From positions 1 through 64,000 of the forward strand of contig DASXCQ010000100.1 in NCBI GenBank assembly GCA_036491115.1: 64,000 nucleotides of DNA. The letters are read 5' to 3'. Below are positions 52,224-61,344 of the stretch, one piece after another. The DNA comes from DATEPR01 sp036491115 (lineage in GTDB: Bacteria > Actinomycetota > Actinomycetes > Mycobacteriales > Pseudonocardiaceae). A program made the translations under genes and the position numbers. How positions within the stretch are numbered: position 1 is the stretch's first letter; each line of letters begins with the position of its first letter. The notes beneath the pieces are model-generated. The model was not told where the DNA came from. It did no database searches and saw only the letters and a list, made by a program, of their open reading frames with translations.

Positions 52224-53048
52224 ATGGACCGGACAGCGCGGGCAAGAGGCAGGGTCGATCTCGACCGGCCGTCCGCTGCCCGGATCTATGACTACTTCTT
52301 GGGCGGTGCGCACAACTTCGAGGTCGACCGGCAGGCGGCCGACGCACTGGCCAAGGTCCACCCGGCCATCGGGCTGGGCATGCGCGCGAACCGGTCATAC
52401 CTACGCAGAGCAGTCGGCCATATCGCCCATTCGGGGGTGGATCAGTTCCTCGATCTCGGCTCGGGCATCCCCACGGTGGGCAACGTGCACGAGATCGCCC
52501 AGCGCGTGAACCCGGCGGCGCGGGTGGTCTATGTGGACGTCGAGCCGATCGCGGTCACCCATGCCAACACCATCCTGGCCGGCAACGACCTGGCCGTGGC
52601 GATCAGCGCCGACCTGCGCGAGCCCTACGCCGTGCTCAACGATCCCGAGGTCAAGGCGCTGCTGGACCGGTCCCGGCCGATCGGCCTGATCATGGCGGGC
52701 GTGTTGCAGTACGTGGCCGACGAGGACGACCCGGTCGGCATGATCCGCGGCTACACCGACCGCATGGCGCCGGGCAGCCACATCGCGATGTCGCACCCGT
52801 CCCGTGACGAGTTGACCGAGGAACGCGCGGCGGGCGCCACCGCGGCGAGCATGATGTACGACCGCACCGAGACGCCGTTCCACTACCGGACGAAGGCCGA
52901 GTTCGAAACGTTCTTCGCCGGCCTGGAGCTGGTCCCGCCGGGCGTCGTCCACATGTGGGACTGGCGACCGGAGACCGGCACCACCATCGGCGAGCTCAAC
53001 GGCAGGGTGACCGGTTTCGCAGGGGTCGGGCGCAAACCGGACAGCTAG
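52224..53048 (+). CDS. DUF574 / Methyltransf_19 SAM-dependent methyltransferase
   Basis: 274 residues. Actinobacteria carry many paralogues of this family; substrates are mostly unknown. Markers: RPSAARIYDYFLGGAHNFEVDR, FLDLGSGIPTVGNVHEIAQ, VVYVDVEPIAVTHA, IGLIMAGVLQYVADEDDP and YRTKAEFETFFAGLELVPPGVV. AGGAGG before the ATG. Ends 8 bp before cobN, but its TAG stop is also the first half of the predicted cobN -10. Confidence 0.93.
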   Translation: MDRTARARGRVDLDRPSAARIYDYFLGGAHNFEVDRQAADALAKVHPAIGLGMRANRSYLRRAVGHIAHSGVDQFLDLGSGIPTVGNVHEIAQRVNPAARVVYVDVEPIAVTHANTILAGNDLAVAISADLREPYAVLNDPEVKALLDRSRPIGLIMAGVLQYVADEDDPVGMIRGYTDRMAPGSHIAMSHPSRDELTEERAAGATAASMMYDRTETPFHYRTKAEFETFFAGLELVPPGVVHMWDWRPETGTTIGELNGRVTGFAGVGRKPDS

Positions 53049-53051
53049 CAT
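53046..53051 (+). promoter_or_regulatory. cobN -10 hexamer TAGCAT overlapping the upstream stop
   Basis: TAGCAT begins with the methyltransferase TAG stop and is followed by 5 nt and the cobN GTG. The GAGG in those 5 nt is only 1 nt from the GTG, too close for ribosome binding, which favours a leaderless mRNA. Confidence 0.5.
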
Positions 53052-53056
53052 GAGGC

Positions 53057-56000
53057 GTGTCGTCCGTACTCCTGCTGTCCACAGCGGACACTGACCTGCT
53101 GGCCGCTCGCGGAGCCGGCTACCGCGTGGCCAATCCTGCCCGGCTGCCCGTCGCCGACCTCCCAGCGCTGCTCGACGGTGTCGCCGTGGTCGTGGTGCGG
53201 CTGCTCGGCGGGCTGCGGGCCTGGCCGGACGGTGTCGCCGAACTCCGGCGCTCCGGTGTGCCGCTGGTGTGCGTCGGCGGTGAGGCGACGCCGGACGCCG
53301 AGCTGATGGCGCGGTCCACGGTCCCGGCGGGGGTGGCCGCGCAAACGCTTGCCTACCTGGTCGAGGGCGGGCCGGCCAACCTGCGCGAGCTGGCCGCCTT
53401 CCTGTCCGACACGATCCTGCTCACCGGTGGGGGTTTCGCGCCGCCGGTGAGCGCCCCGCTGTACGGCCGGCACGGCGAGCGGCCGTTCGACCCGGACCGG
53501 CCCACGGTCGGCATCGTCTTCTACCGGGCGCACGAACTCGCCGGCAACACTGCGTTCGTGGACGCGCTCGCCGACGCCGTCGAGTCGGCCGGTGCCAACG
53601 CCGTTCCGGTGTTCTGCGGTTCGCTGCGGTCGCTGCCGGCCCAGACCGCGGCCGAACTGCGGGCGCTGCTCGCCCCGTGCGACGCGCTGGTCGCCACCGT
53701 GCTCGCCGCCGGCGGCACGGTGGCGGCGCCCGCGGGCGCCGCCGAGGACTCCTGGGACGCGGGCGCGCTGGCCGAGTTGGACGTTCCGGTGCTGCAGGGG
53801 CTGGTGCTCACGTCGTCGCGGGACACCTGGGCGGCCTCCGACGCCGCGCTCACCCCGATGGACGCCGGCATGCAGGTGGCCATCCCGGAGTTCGACGGGC
53901 GGCTGATCGGGGTGCCCTTCTCCTTCAAGGAAACCGGCGCCGACGGCATCGCGGTGTACGTCGCCGACCCGGAGCGGGCCGCGCGGGTCGCCGGCATCGC
54001 CACCCGACTGGCCCGGCTCCGGCACGTCCCGGCCGAACAGCGTCGGCTGGCCGTCGTGCTCTCGTCGTACCCGACCAAGCACTCCAGGGTCGGCAACGCC
54101 GTCGGCCTGGACACCCCGGCGTCCGCGGTGGTGTTGTTCCAGGCGTTGCGCGAGCAGGGCTACGACCTCGGCGATCTCGACCCGTCGGCGGTCGACGGCG
54201 ACACGCTGGTGCATCGGCTGATCGCGGCAGGCGGGCACGACGTCGAGTGGCTCACCGAGGACCAGATGGGCCAGGCGGCGATCCGGGTGCCGGCCGCGCG
54301 CTACCGGGAGTGGTTCGACGAGCTCCCGGAGTCGTTGCGCGCCGGCATGACCGAGCACTGGGGCGCGCCGCCCGGCGAGTTGTACGTCGACGACGGCGAG
54401 ATCTACGTGGCGTCGCTGCGGTTCGGCAACGTCGTGCTGATGATCCAGCCGCCACGCGGGTTCGGCGAGAACCCGATCGCCATCTACCACGACCCGGACC
54501 TGCCGCCCAGTCACCAGTACCTGGCCGCGTACCGCTGGCTGGACCGCGAGTTCGGCGTGCACGCGGTGCTGCACCTCGGTAAGCACGGCACGCTGGAATG
54601 GTTGCCCGGCAAGGGACTCGGCCTGTCCGCCGACTCGGCGCCGGACGCGGTGCTGGGCGACGTGCCGCTGGTGTACCCGTTCATCGTGAACGATCCCGGC
54701 GAGGGCACCCAGGCGAAGCGGCGCGGCCACGCCGTCGTCGTCGACCACCTGATCCCGCCGATGGCCCGCGCCGACACCTACGGTGACCTGGCCAAACTGG
54801 AGCAGATGCTGGACGAGTACGCCACGGTCGCCGCGCTGGATCCGGACAAACTGCCGGTGGTACGGGCGCAGGTGTGGGAGCTGATCACGCAAGCCCAGCT
54901 GCACCATGACCTGCACCTCGAGCAACAGCCGGACGCCGACGAGTTCGACGACTTCGTGCTGCACGTGGACGGCTACCTGTGCGAGATCAAGGACGTTCAG
55001 ATCCGCGACGGCCTGCACATCCTGGGCCGCGCGCCGGCCGGCGACGAACTCGTCAACGACGTGCTGGCCGTGCTGCGGGCGCGGCAGGTGTTCGGCGGCA
55101 CGGTCGGCGCACTGCCCGGCCTGCGTGCCGCCCTCGCCGTCCACTTCGGACTTGACGAGCAGGAGTTGCTGGCCGAACCCGGTGCGGTGGCGAAGGTTCC
55201 GGCGACGCTGACCGCTCTCGTTGCGGGGCCCGCACGCAGTGGCGCCGATGTGGTCGACCTGGTGGAGTCACTGGCCCGCTCGCTGGTTGTCGGCGTGTCG
55301 GCCGCCGAGTGGTCAGCTGACGCGGTACCCGGCGTGGTTGCCGATGTCCTGGGCGAGGAGGCGCCGGACGTGGCGGCCGTGGTGCTGTTCGGGTGCACCG
55401 AGGTGGTGCCTCGGCTGGCCAGGACTACCGACGAGATCGGCAATGTGGTGCGGGCGCTGGACGGCCGGTTCGTGCCGCCGGGGCCGTCCGGCTCGCCGAC
55501 CCGCGGCCTGGTGTCCGTGCTGCCCACCGGACGCAACTTCTACTCGGTGGACCCGAAGTCCATCCCGTCGCGCAACGCGTTCGACACCGGCAGCGCGTTG
55601 GCCGACTCGCTGATCGCCCGGCACCGCGCCGACACCGGGGAGTGGCCGCGCAGCGTCGGGCTGACCGTGTGGGGCACGGCGGCGATGCGCACCCAGGGCG
55701 ACGACATCGCGGAACTGCTGTGGCTGCTGGGCACCACACCGCGCTGGGACGACGCGTCCCGCCGGGTCACCGGCTTCGAGATCGTGCCACTTGCCGAGTT
55801 GGGCAGGCCCAGGATCGACGTGGTGGTGCGGATCTCGGGTTTCTTCCGGGACGCGTTCCCGCACGTGGTGACCCTGCTGGACGACGCCATCCAGGCGGTC
55901 GCCGGGTTGGCCGAGCCGGACGAGGACAACTTCGTCGCGGCCCACTACCGGGCCGACCTGACCGCCCACGGCGACACCCGCCGGGCCAGCACCAGGATCT

Positions 56001-56707
56001 TCGGGTCCAAACCGGGCGCGTACGGAGCCGGGCTGCTGCCGCTGATCGACGCCAGGAACTGGCGCGACGACAGCGATCTGGCCGAGGTGTACGCCACGTG
56101 GGGCGGGTACGCCTACGGTGCCGGACTGGACGGCCGACCGGCGCGCGACGAGATGGCGAACGCGTTCCGCCGCATCCAGGTGGCGGCCAAGAACGTGGAC
56201 ACCAGGGAACACGACATCGCCGACTCCGACGACTACTTCCAGTACCACGGCGGCATGGTCGCCATGGTGCGGTCGCTGACCGGCGCGAACCCGGCGGCCT
56301 ACGTCGGCGATTCGGCGGTGCCGCACGCCGTGCGCACCCGCAGCCTGGCCGAGGAGACCACGCGGGTGTTCCGGGCCAGGGTGGTCAACCCGCGCTGGAT
56401 AGCCGCTATGCGCCGACATGGGTACAAAGGGGCATTTGAGCTCGGCGCGACAGTCGACTATCTGTTCGGCTTCGACGCCACGGCGGGTGTGGTGTCGGAC
56501 TGGATGTACGAGCAGTTGGCCAGCAGTTACGTGTTCGACGATGAGGTGCGTGACTTCATGCGCCGGTCCAACCCGTGGGCGTTGCGCGGGGTGGCGGAGC
56601 GGCTGCTGGAGGCGGCGGACCGGGGTCTGTGGGCGGAACCGTCAGCGGAGACGCTGGATCAGCTGCGGTCGGTGTATCTCGATCTTGAGGGTGAGCTGGA
56701 GGGATAG
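53057..56707 (+). CDS. cobN: Aerobic cobaltochelatase subunit CobN
   Basis: 1216 residues. Large ATPase-associated subunit that inserts cobalt into hydrogenobyrinate a,c-diamide with CobS and CobT or with ChlI/ChlD-like partners. Related to BchH/ChlH. Markers: VGIVFYRAHELAGNTAFVDAL, GVPFSFKETGADGI, VVLSSYPTKHSRVGNAVGLDTPAS (sections), VLHLGKHGTLEWLPGKGLGLS, YPFIVNDPGEGTQAKRRGHAV, LPTGRNFYSVDPKSIPS and VVVRISGFFRDAFPHVV. GTG start. CobS/CobT-like partners are not in the window. Confidence 0.96.
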   Translation: MSSVLLLSTADTDLLAARGAGYRVANPARLPVADLPALLDGVAVVVVRLLGGLRAWPDGVAELRRSGVPLVCVGGEATPDAELMARSTVPAGVAAQTLAYLVEGGPANLRELAAFLSDTILLTGGGFAPPVSAPLYGRHGERPFDPDRPTVGIVFYRAHELAGNTAFVDALADAVESAGANAVPVFCGSLRSLPAQTAAELRALLAPCDALVATVLAAGGTVAAPAGAAEDSWDAGALAELDVPVLQGLVLTSSRDTWAASDAALTPMDAGMQVAIPEFDGRLIGVPFSFKETGADGIAVYVADPERAARVAGIATRLARLRHVPAEQRRLAVVLSSYPTKHSRVGNAVGLDTPASAVVLFQALREQGYDLGDLDPSAVDGDTLVHRLIAAGGHDVEWLTEDQMGQAAIRVPAARYREWFDELPESLRAGMTEHWGAPPGELYVDDGEIYVASLRFGNVVLMIQPPRGFGENPIAIYHDPDLPPSHQYLAAYRWLDREFGVHAVLHLGKHGTLEWLPGKGLGLSADSAPDAVLGDVPLVYPFIVNDPGEGTQAKRRGHAVVVDHLIPPMARADTYGDLAKLEQMLDEYATVAALDPDKLPVVRAQVWELITQAQLHHDLHLEQQPDADEFDDFVLHVDGYLCEIKDVQIRDGLHILGRAPAGDELVNDVLAVLRARQVFGGTVGALPGLRAALAVHFGLDEQELLAEPGAVAKVPATLTALVAGPARSGADVVDLVESLARSLVVGVSAAEWSADAVPGVVADVLGEEAPDVAAVVLFGCTEVVPRLARTTDEIGNVVRALDGRFVPPGPSGSPTRGLVSVLPTGRNFYSVDPKSIPSRNAFDTGSALADSLIARHRADTGEWPRSVGLTVWGTAAMRTQGDDIAELLWLLGTTPRWDDASRRVTGFEIVPLAELGRPRIDVVVRISGFFRDAFPHVVTLLDDAIQAVAGLAEPDEDNFVAAHYRADLTAHGDTRRASTRIFGSKPGAYGAGLLPLIDARNWRDDSDLAEVYATWGGYAYGAGLDGRPARDEMANAFRRIQVAAKNVDTREHDIADSDDYFQYHGGMVAMVRSLTGANPAAYVGDSAVPHAVRTRSLAEETTRVFRARVVNPRWIAAMRRHGYKGAFELGATVDYLFGFDATAGVVSDWMYEQLASSYVFDDEVRDFMRRSNPWALRGVAERLLEAADRGLWAEPSAETLDQLRSVYLDLEGELEG

Positions 56708-56710
56708 CCT
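56705..56710 (+). promoter_or_regulatory. M48-gene -10 hexamer TAGCCT overlapping the cobN stop
   Basis: TAGCCT begins with the cobN TAG stop; 6 nt later comes the ATG of the M48 gene. Confidence 0.5.
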
Positions 56711-56716
56711 GGCAGT

Positions 56717-57769
56717 ATGGACTCCTCCGGTGCCGAGATACTGCGGAGCACGTCGCGGGTGCGGTTCCCTGGCATCAGTCCCAGAGCGTACGAGCATCCG
56801 GCGGACCGGGGAGCGCTGGCGACGCTGCGGTCGGTGCCCGGGTTTCCGGTCGTGCTGAAGGCGGTGGCCGGGGCGTTCACCGAACGCGGCGAGCGGCTGC
56901 TGCACCTGGCGTCGGCCGTCCGGGTGGGGCCGAAGCAGTACCCGAGGCTGCACGAACTGCGCGCCGAGTGCGCCGCGATCCTGGACATCGACCCGGTGCC
57001 GGAGATGTTCGTCACCCGCGACCCGGACACCAACTCGATGGCGATCGGCATCGACCGGCCGTTCATCGTGGTGACCAGCGGCCTGGTGCAGGCGGCCGAC
57101 ATCGACGCGCTGCGCAACGTCATCGGGCACGAACTCGGGCACGTGCTGTCCGGCCACGCGCTGTACCGGACGATGCTGTTCCGGCTGCTGCGGATGCTGA
57201 ACGGGGTGTCGTGGCTGCCCGGCGGGTACTGGGGCCTGCGGGCGGTGATCGCGGCGCTGATGGAGTGGTTCCGCAAGGCCGAACTGTCGGCGGACCGGGC
57301 AGGCCTGCTCTGCTCCCAGGATCCGGCGGCCGCGCTGCGGATGCACATGCTCATCGCAGGCGCGAACTCGCCGGACGACATCGACACGACCGAGTTCTTG
57401 AAACAGGCCGCGGACTACGAGGCCGAGGGCGACATTCGGGACAGCGTCCTGAAGCTGCTGAACACTGTTGATCTCACGCACCCGCTGGCCGTGGTCCGAG
57501 CCGCCGAACTCCAGAAATGGGCGGCGTCGGAGGACTACCGGGCGATCCTGTCCGGCGACTATCCACGCCGCGACGACCAGCCGACGGCATCCACCTGGAC
57601 CCAGGACCTCCGCGACGCGGCCCGCTCCTACCGAGACACGGTGAGCGGCTCGACCGACCCCCTGGCCAAGGTCCTCAGCGATGTCGGCGGCGCCATCACC
57701 GACCGGGCGGGAAGGGTATGGCGCCGCTTCGGCACAAAACCGGAAGAAAACGATTCGGAACCCGAATGA
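56717..57769 (+). CDS. M48-family metallopeptidase
   Basis: 350 residues. Zinc peptidase motif H138-E-L-G-H142 in VIGHELGHVLSGH; the third ligand is probably the Glu in RKAELSADRAGLL. Two hydrophobic stretches flank it (MLFRLLRMLNGVSWLPGGYWGLRAVIAALM, sections), but there is no N-terminal helix pair as in HtpX, so it is likely peripheral or weakly membrane-bound. The C-terminal ~90 residues are charged and may be disordered. No Shine-Dalgarno; see the -10 overlapping the cobN stop. Confidence 0.9.
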   Translation: MDSSGAEILRSTSRVRFPGISPRAYEHPADRGALATLRSVPGFPVVLKAVAGAFTERGERLLHLASAVRVGPKQYPRLHELRAECAAILDIDPVPEMFVTRDPDTNSMAIGIDRPFIVVTSGLVQAADIDALRNVIGHELGHVLSGHALYRTMLFRLLRMLNGVSWLPGGYWGLRAVIAALMEWFRKAELSADRAGLLCSQDPAAALRMHMLIAGANSPDDIDTTEFLKQAADYEAEGDIRDSVLKLLNTVDLTHPLAVVRAAELQKWAASEDYRAILSGDYPRRDDQPTASTWTQDLRDAARSYRDTVSGSTDPLAKVLSDVGGAITDRAGRVWRRFGTKPEENDSEPE

Positions 57770-57993
57770 CCTGCGTTATGCCGACATCATGGCACGTAGA
57801 AACGCGACCATCCAGTGTGTCGCGCTCGGGTCGGCCGCGAGCGACAAAAAGAAATGCACAGCGTTGCTCCTTGTACCTACTGGGTGGTCGAATCTCGCGC
57901 CGGCAAACGTACACCGATCGTCGGCCGGGCGGCGAGTGGCCACACCGTAGCTCTACACGTTCGAGTGAGTCAAGATCGTTCGGCTACGGACTG

Positions 57994-60981
57994 TCACCGT
58001 TTGGCAGGCGGTTCAGCCCGGTCGGGTGATCTACTATATATTGCTGATGATTCAGTTGACGGCGCGGCATTCAGGGCCATCAACAATTCATTCAGAGTGG
58101 TGCGGATCGAACTCGCCCGTGGGTCGCCGATGTCCTCGAAGATTACCTGCGCGCTCGACCATGCCTCGATTGCCTCATCGAGCCGTGCTTGTTTGTGGAA
58201 CAGCTCGCCGAGCAGGTTCTGTGCCACCGCCTCGCCCAATGGATCACGACTCTGGTGGCAGAGGCTGATCGCCAATCTGGCGTGCTGCTCTGCTCCCCCA
58301 AGATCATTCTGGTCACGCTGCACGGCCGCCAGCGTCGTACTCGCCTGACCGGCCCGCGCCAACGAACTGAGACGGACATTCTGCGCGAGAGCGCGCTCGG
58401 CGTAGCCTTTCGCGGTGGCCAGGTCTGCCTTTTCGTAGTGTGCGGCCGCGATTTCCGCCAGAAGCTCTCCTTGACTCAGTTCGGCGTTGATCTTCTCAGC
58501 CAGCCAACTGCCGTCCATCGCGAAGGAAATCGCGCCGTCGATGTCGCCCGACCGGCGACTGGCCTGCGCAAGCCAGTACAGCGTCTTTGCCGCCGCGCCG
58601 ATCTCGTCGAGGCCGCGGAACTCCCGTAGCGATGCCATCAGGCCCTCGATCCCTGCGCGGACCTCGCCCAACTCGACCAGGACCCTTGCCTGGTTGTATC
58701 GCGCGGTGGCCGCGCCAACCTGATCGCCGACGTCCTTGTACAGCTCCTCCGCGAGCGTCAGTTGGGTGCGTGCCGAACCGAAGTCGCGTCGCTCCAGATA
58801 GAAGTGGCCGAGATTGTTCCGGGAAATAGCCTGGGCTCGCCGATCGCCGAAAGTTGTCGCAGTCTGAATGGCGACGCCGAGGCAGAACACTACGTCGCCG
58901 ACATAGCCGAGGCGCTGGAATATCTGTCCAACGCACTGAGGTAAGTTGGTGGCATACTGCTGGAATCGACCTCCACGCGAGCCGGCGAGGGCGATGACGG
59001 CGCAGAGGTTCGGCCGTTCTCTGGAAAACCATGATATTGCCGAAGTCGCATCCGTGAAGCTGAGTTCGGTCACGTCGTCCGACGACACCGGATTCGGCAG
59101 GTGAACCATCGTCGGAAATGCTGCCGCGTCGGCGGCGAGCGCCGTGCGGTGGTAGAAGTTCAGCATTCTGGTCTCGGCCTGGAGGCGCTCGTCCCAGAAC
59201 TCGTCCGACCCGACCAGTAACGTCGCGAAGTACTGGAGCAGATCGTGCAGCTGATAGCGCTCGCGGGCCTCGGGTTGAGTCAGGAGATATGCGCTCACCA
59301 GGTCGTCCAGCATCCGCCTGACGGCTTTGACCGGCAGCCCGGCAACCGCGGCGGCGGCCTGGACGCTGATGTCCGGCCCTGGGTGTGCCCCCAACAGAAC
59401 GAACAGGCGCCGGGTGTCCGGGTCGAGCGCGTCCACCGCCGAGTTGAACGCGGCAGCCGCACTGCCCGTCGGGTCGTCGGCGTCGGCACCGAGGCCCAAC
59501 AGGGTCGGAGGGTCGCGCAGTTCCTCGGCCAACTCGGCCAGCGGCACGCCCGGCCGGGATGCGGCATGGGCGCCAACCACGTGCAGTACGAGCGCGTTCC
59601 CACAGCACAGCCGAGTCAGCTCGGTGATCTCCGCCGGATCGCTCAGTGCTCGGGCCCCGACCCGGCTGCCCAGCCAGCGGGCCGCGTCCGGATGGCCCAG
59701 GGCGGGCACCTGCACCGAGGTCGCGCCGTGCCGGCCCAGGCCGGTCAGCCGTTTCCGGCTGGTGATCACGACAAGGCACGGCAGGCAGTCCACCAGCGGC
59801 AGCACGGAGTCCGAACCGGCAGCGTTGTCGAGCACCACGAGTGTCCGGCGTTCGGACAGCAGCCTGCGTAGCTTCGCGGCGCGTCCTTCGGCCGTGGGGA
59901 TGCGCTCGACCTGCACGTCCAACTCGGCGAGGAACCTGGTCACCGCTTCGCCGGGGTTCATCGGCCGGGCGTCACTGCCGCGGAGATTCACGTACAACTC
60001 GCCACCGGGGAATCTGCCGGCCGCCCGGTGTGCCCAACGCACCGCGAGCGTCGTCTTGCCGATGCCCGGTGGCCCTTCCAGCGACACCACGCGGCTGGCC
60101 GGCAGACCGTGGGAATCGGTCGTGACGCGGTCCAACTCGGCGAGTTGGTCCTCGCGGCCCACGAAGTCGGTGACGTCATGCGGCAGCATGTGCGGCACCC
60201 TCGGCGCCGGCTCGCCCCGGACGACCGCCGGTGCCTCGGCTCCCGCCATCAGGGCGTCGTGATACCGGACCAGATCAGCGGCGGCCAGGTCGTCGCCGTC
60301 GTCCAGCAGGCGCCTGCGCATGTCCAACAGATACGCGCTGCTGTCATGGCCACGGCGCAAGCCGTGCAGCGCGTCCAGCCGCCGCCTCATGACGTGCTGG
60401 TGGGTCTGCAGGCCGGTTGGCAGGCCGTCCAGCCGTCGGAGGACGTCGGAGTACTCGCCCAGCGCGCACAGCTCCACCATCAGATCGGACTGCGCGGGCA
60501 GCCAGAGGGTCTCGATGGTCAACTGCCGCCAGTTGGCGGCCCGGTCACCGTCGAGATCATCGAGCGGGCGTTCCGACCAGATGTCCATTCCGGACAGAAG
60601 CAGATCCCGCGCGCCCGTGTGGTCACCGCGATGGCTGAGCCGTTGGGCGTCGCCGACGATGGTGTGGAACTCGGCCAGATCGACTTCTTCTTCCTCCACC
60701 TCGATCCGGTAGGCGTGCCGGCCGGCAGTCAGTGTCGGCGGTCGGTCCATGGTGTCGAGTGCGTCCCGGATCTTGGACGCGAGGGTGTAGAACTGTCCCG
60801 CCTTCGGCGCGGCGCCGGCCGGCCACACCCACTCGGTCAGTTCGTCCGTCGAGATGAAGCGGCCCGGCGACAACAGCAATGCGCCCAGCATGCCGCGCCC
60901 CTTGGGCGTACCCCAGTTGCAGTCGACGTGACCGCCGACGAGCAGGCCGGTCCGCCCCAACACGCGGAATCGTGAGCTCAT
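57994..60981 (-). CDS. AfsR/SARP-family transcriptional activator with NB-ARC and TPR domains
   Basis: 995 residues. N-terminal OmpR-like winged helix at about 1-95 (FRVLGRTGLLVGG, GRGMLGALLLSPGRFISTDELTEWVW), bacterial transcriptional activation domain at about 98-245, NB-ARC ATPase with P-loop GPPGIGKTT at 303-311 and LVVLDNAAG as Walker B, then a helical region and TPR repeats at about 680-960 (NNLGHFYLERRDFGSARTQL, YNQARVLVELGEVRAG, AHYEKADLATAKGYAERAL, NLLGELFHKQARLDEAIEAW). This is the AfsR layout; such proteins switch on secondary-metabolite or morphological genes. The gene is divergent from the nucleotide-sugar dehydrogenase across 363 bp, which is its most likely target. GAGGGG Shine-Dalgarno. 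Confidence 0.92.
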   Translation of the reverse strand: MSSRFRVLGRTGLLVGGHVDCNWGTPKGRGMLGALLLSPGRFISTDELTEWVWPAGAAPKAGQFYTLASKIRDALDTMDRPPTLTAGRHAYRIEVEEEEVDLAEFHTIVGDAQRLSHRGDHTGARDLLLSGMDIWSERPLDDLDGDRAANWRQLTIETLWLPAQSDLMVELCALGEYSDVLRRLDGLPTGLQTHQHVMRRRLDALHGLRRGHDSSAYLLDMRRRLLDDGDDLAAADLVRYHDALMAGAEAPAVVRGEPAPRVPHMLPHDVTDFVGREDQLAELDRVTTDSHGLPASRVVSLEGPPGIGKTTLAVRWAHRAAGRFPGGELYVNLRGSDARPMNPGEAVTRFLAELDVQVERIPTAEGRAAKLRRLLSERRTLVVLDNAAGSDSVLPLVDCLPCLVVITSRKRLTGLGRHGATSVQVPALGHPDAARWLGSRVGARALSDPAEITELTRLCCGNALVLHVVGAHAASRPGVPLAELAEELRDPPTLLGLGADADDPTGSAAAAFNSAVDALDPDTRRLFVLLGAHPGPDISVQAAAAVAGLPVKAVRRMLDDLVSAYLLTQPEARERYQLHDLLQYFATLLVGSDEFWDERLQAETRMLNFYHRTALAADAAAFPTMVHLPNPVSSDDVTELSFTDATSAISWFSRERPNLCAVIALAGSRGGRFQQYATNLPQCVGQIFQRLGYVGDVVFCLGVAIQTATTFGDRRAQAISRNNLGHFYLERRDFGSARTQLTLAEELYKDVGDQVGAATARYNQARVLVELGEVRAGIEGLMASLREFRGLDEIGAAAKTLYWLAQASRRSGDIDGAISFAMDGSWLAEKINAELSQGELLAEIAAAHYEKADLATAKGYAERALAQNVRLSSLARAGQASTTLAAVQRDQNDLGGAEQHARLAISLCHQSRDPLGEAVAQNLLGELFHKQARLDEAIEAWSSAQVIFEDIGDPRASSIRTTLNELLMALNAAPSTESSAIYSRSPDRAEPPAKR

Positions 60982-61344
60982 GGGACCACCCCTCGCTGGT
61001 CCGCCATGCCGCTACGTGCTCAATATTGTTCGGCAGCTCGACCGTACAACGGTCCACTCACCCGTGCAATCAGTCTGACCTGCGTTGAAGCACTTCGTAG
61101 CGGGAATTGTCAGGCGATTGTCCAGTGAACTGAAAGGGTCGGGCAATGGGACCTCGCAAACCTGATGAAACGTATGGAAGCGCCCTGATCAATCGAGGGT
61201 CAAAGATCGGCGCCCAGCCGGTTGATCTGCACTGTAAGCCATTCGTCGGCAACGTGACCACCGTTCGGACAGGTTGGTGTCGGACGCTTGGCCGTGCCGG
61301 TCACCTGGGCAATCGCCCTGGTCCACGCCGCACGGAGGATGGGA
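60982..61344. other. 363-bp divergent region between SARP regulator and sugar dehydrogenase
   Basis: No gene seen. AT-richer than its surroundings near the SARP start (CTCAATATTGTTC at 61019-61031, containing the palindrome CAATATTG). Holds an inverted repeat at 61040-61054 and two TCGGAC copies (61265 and 61280), 15 bp apart, near the dehydrogenase gene. Confidence 0.5.
61040..61054. promoter_or_regulatory. Inverted repeat GACCGT-ACA-ACGGTC
   Basis: Perfect 6-bp arms around ACA, 59 bp upstream of the SARP gene. Position suggests an operator for SARP autoregulation or for another factor. SARP sites are usually direct heptamer repeats, so the binder is uncertain. Confidence 0.4.

Noticed and set aside
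53045..55144. 699-codon frame antisense to cobN
   Set aside because: Shadow of the cobN coding frame with no domain.
57770..57993. Small gene between the M48 gene and the SARP gene
   Set aside because: The candidate frames start inside the M48 gene, have no Shine-Dalgarno and show no recognisable product.
61265..61285. Two TCGGAC copies as a SARP direct-repeat site
   Set aside because: SARP heptamers are normally 11 or 22 bp apart; here the spacing is 15 bp. Kept only as a note.
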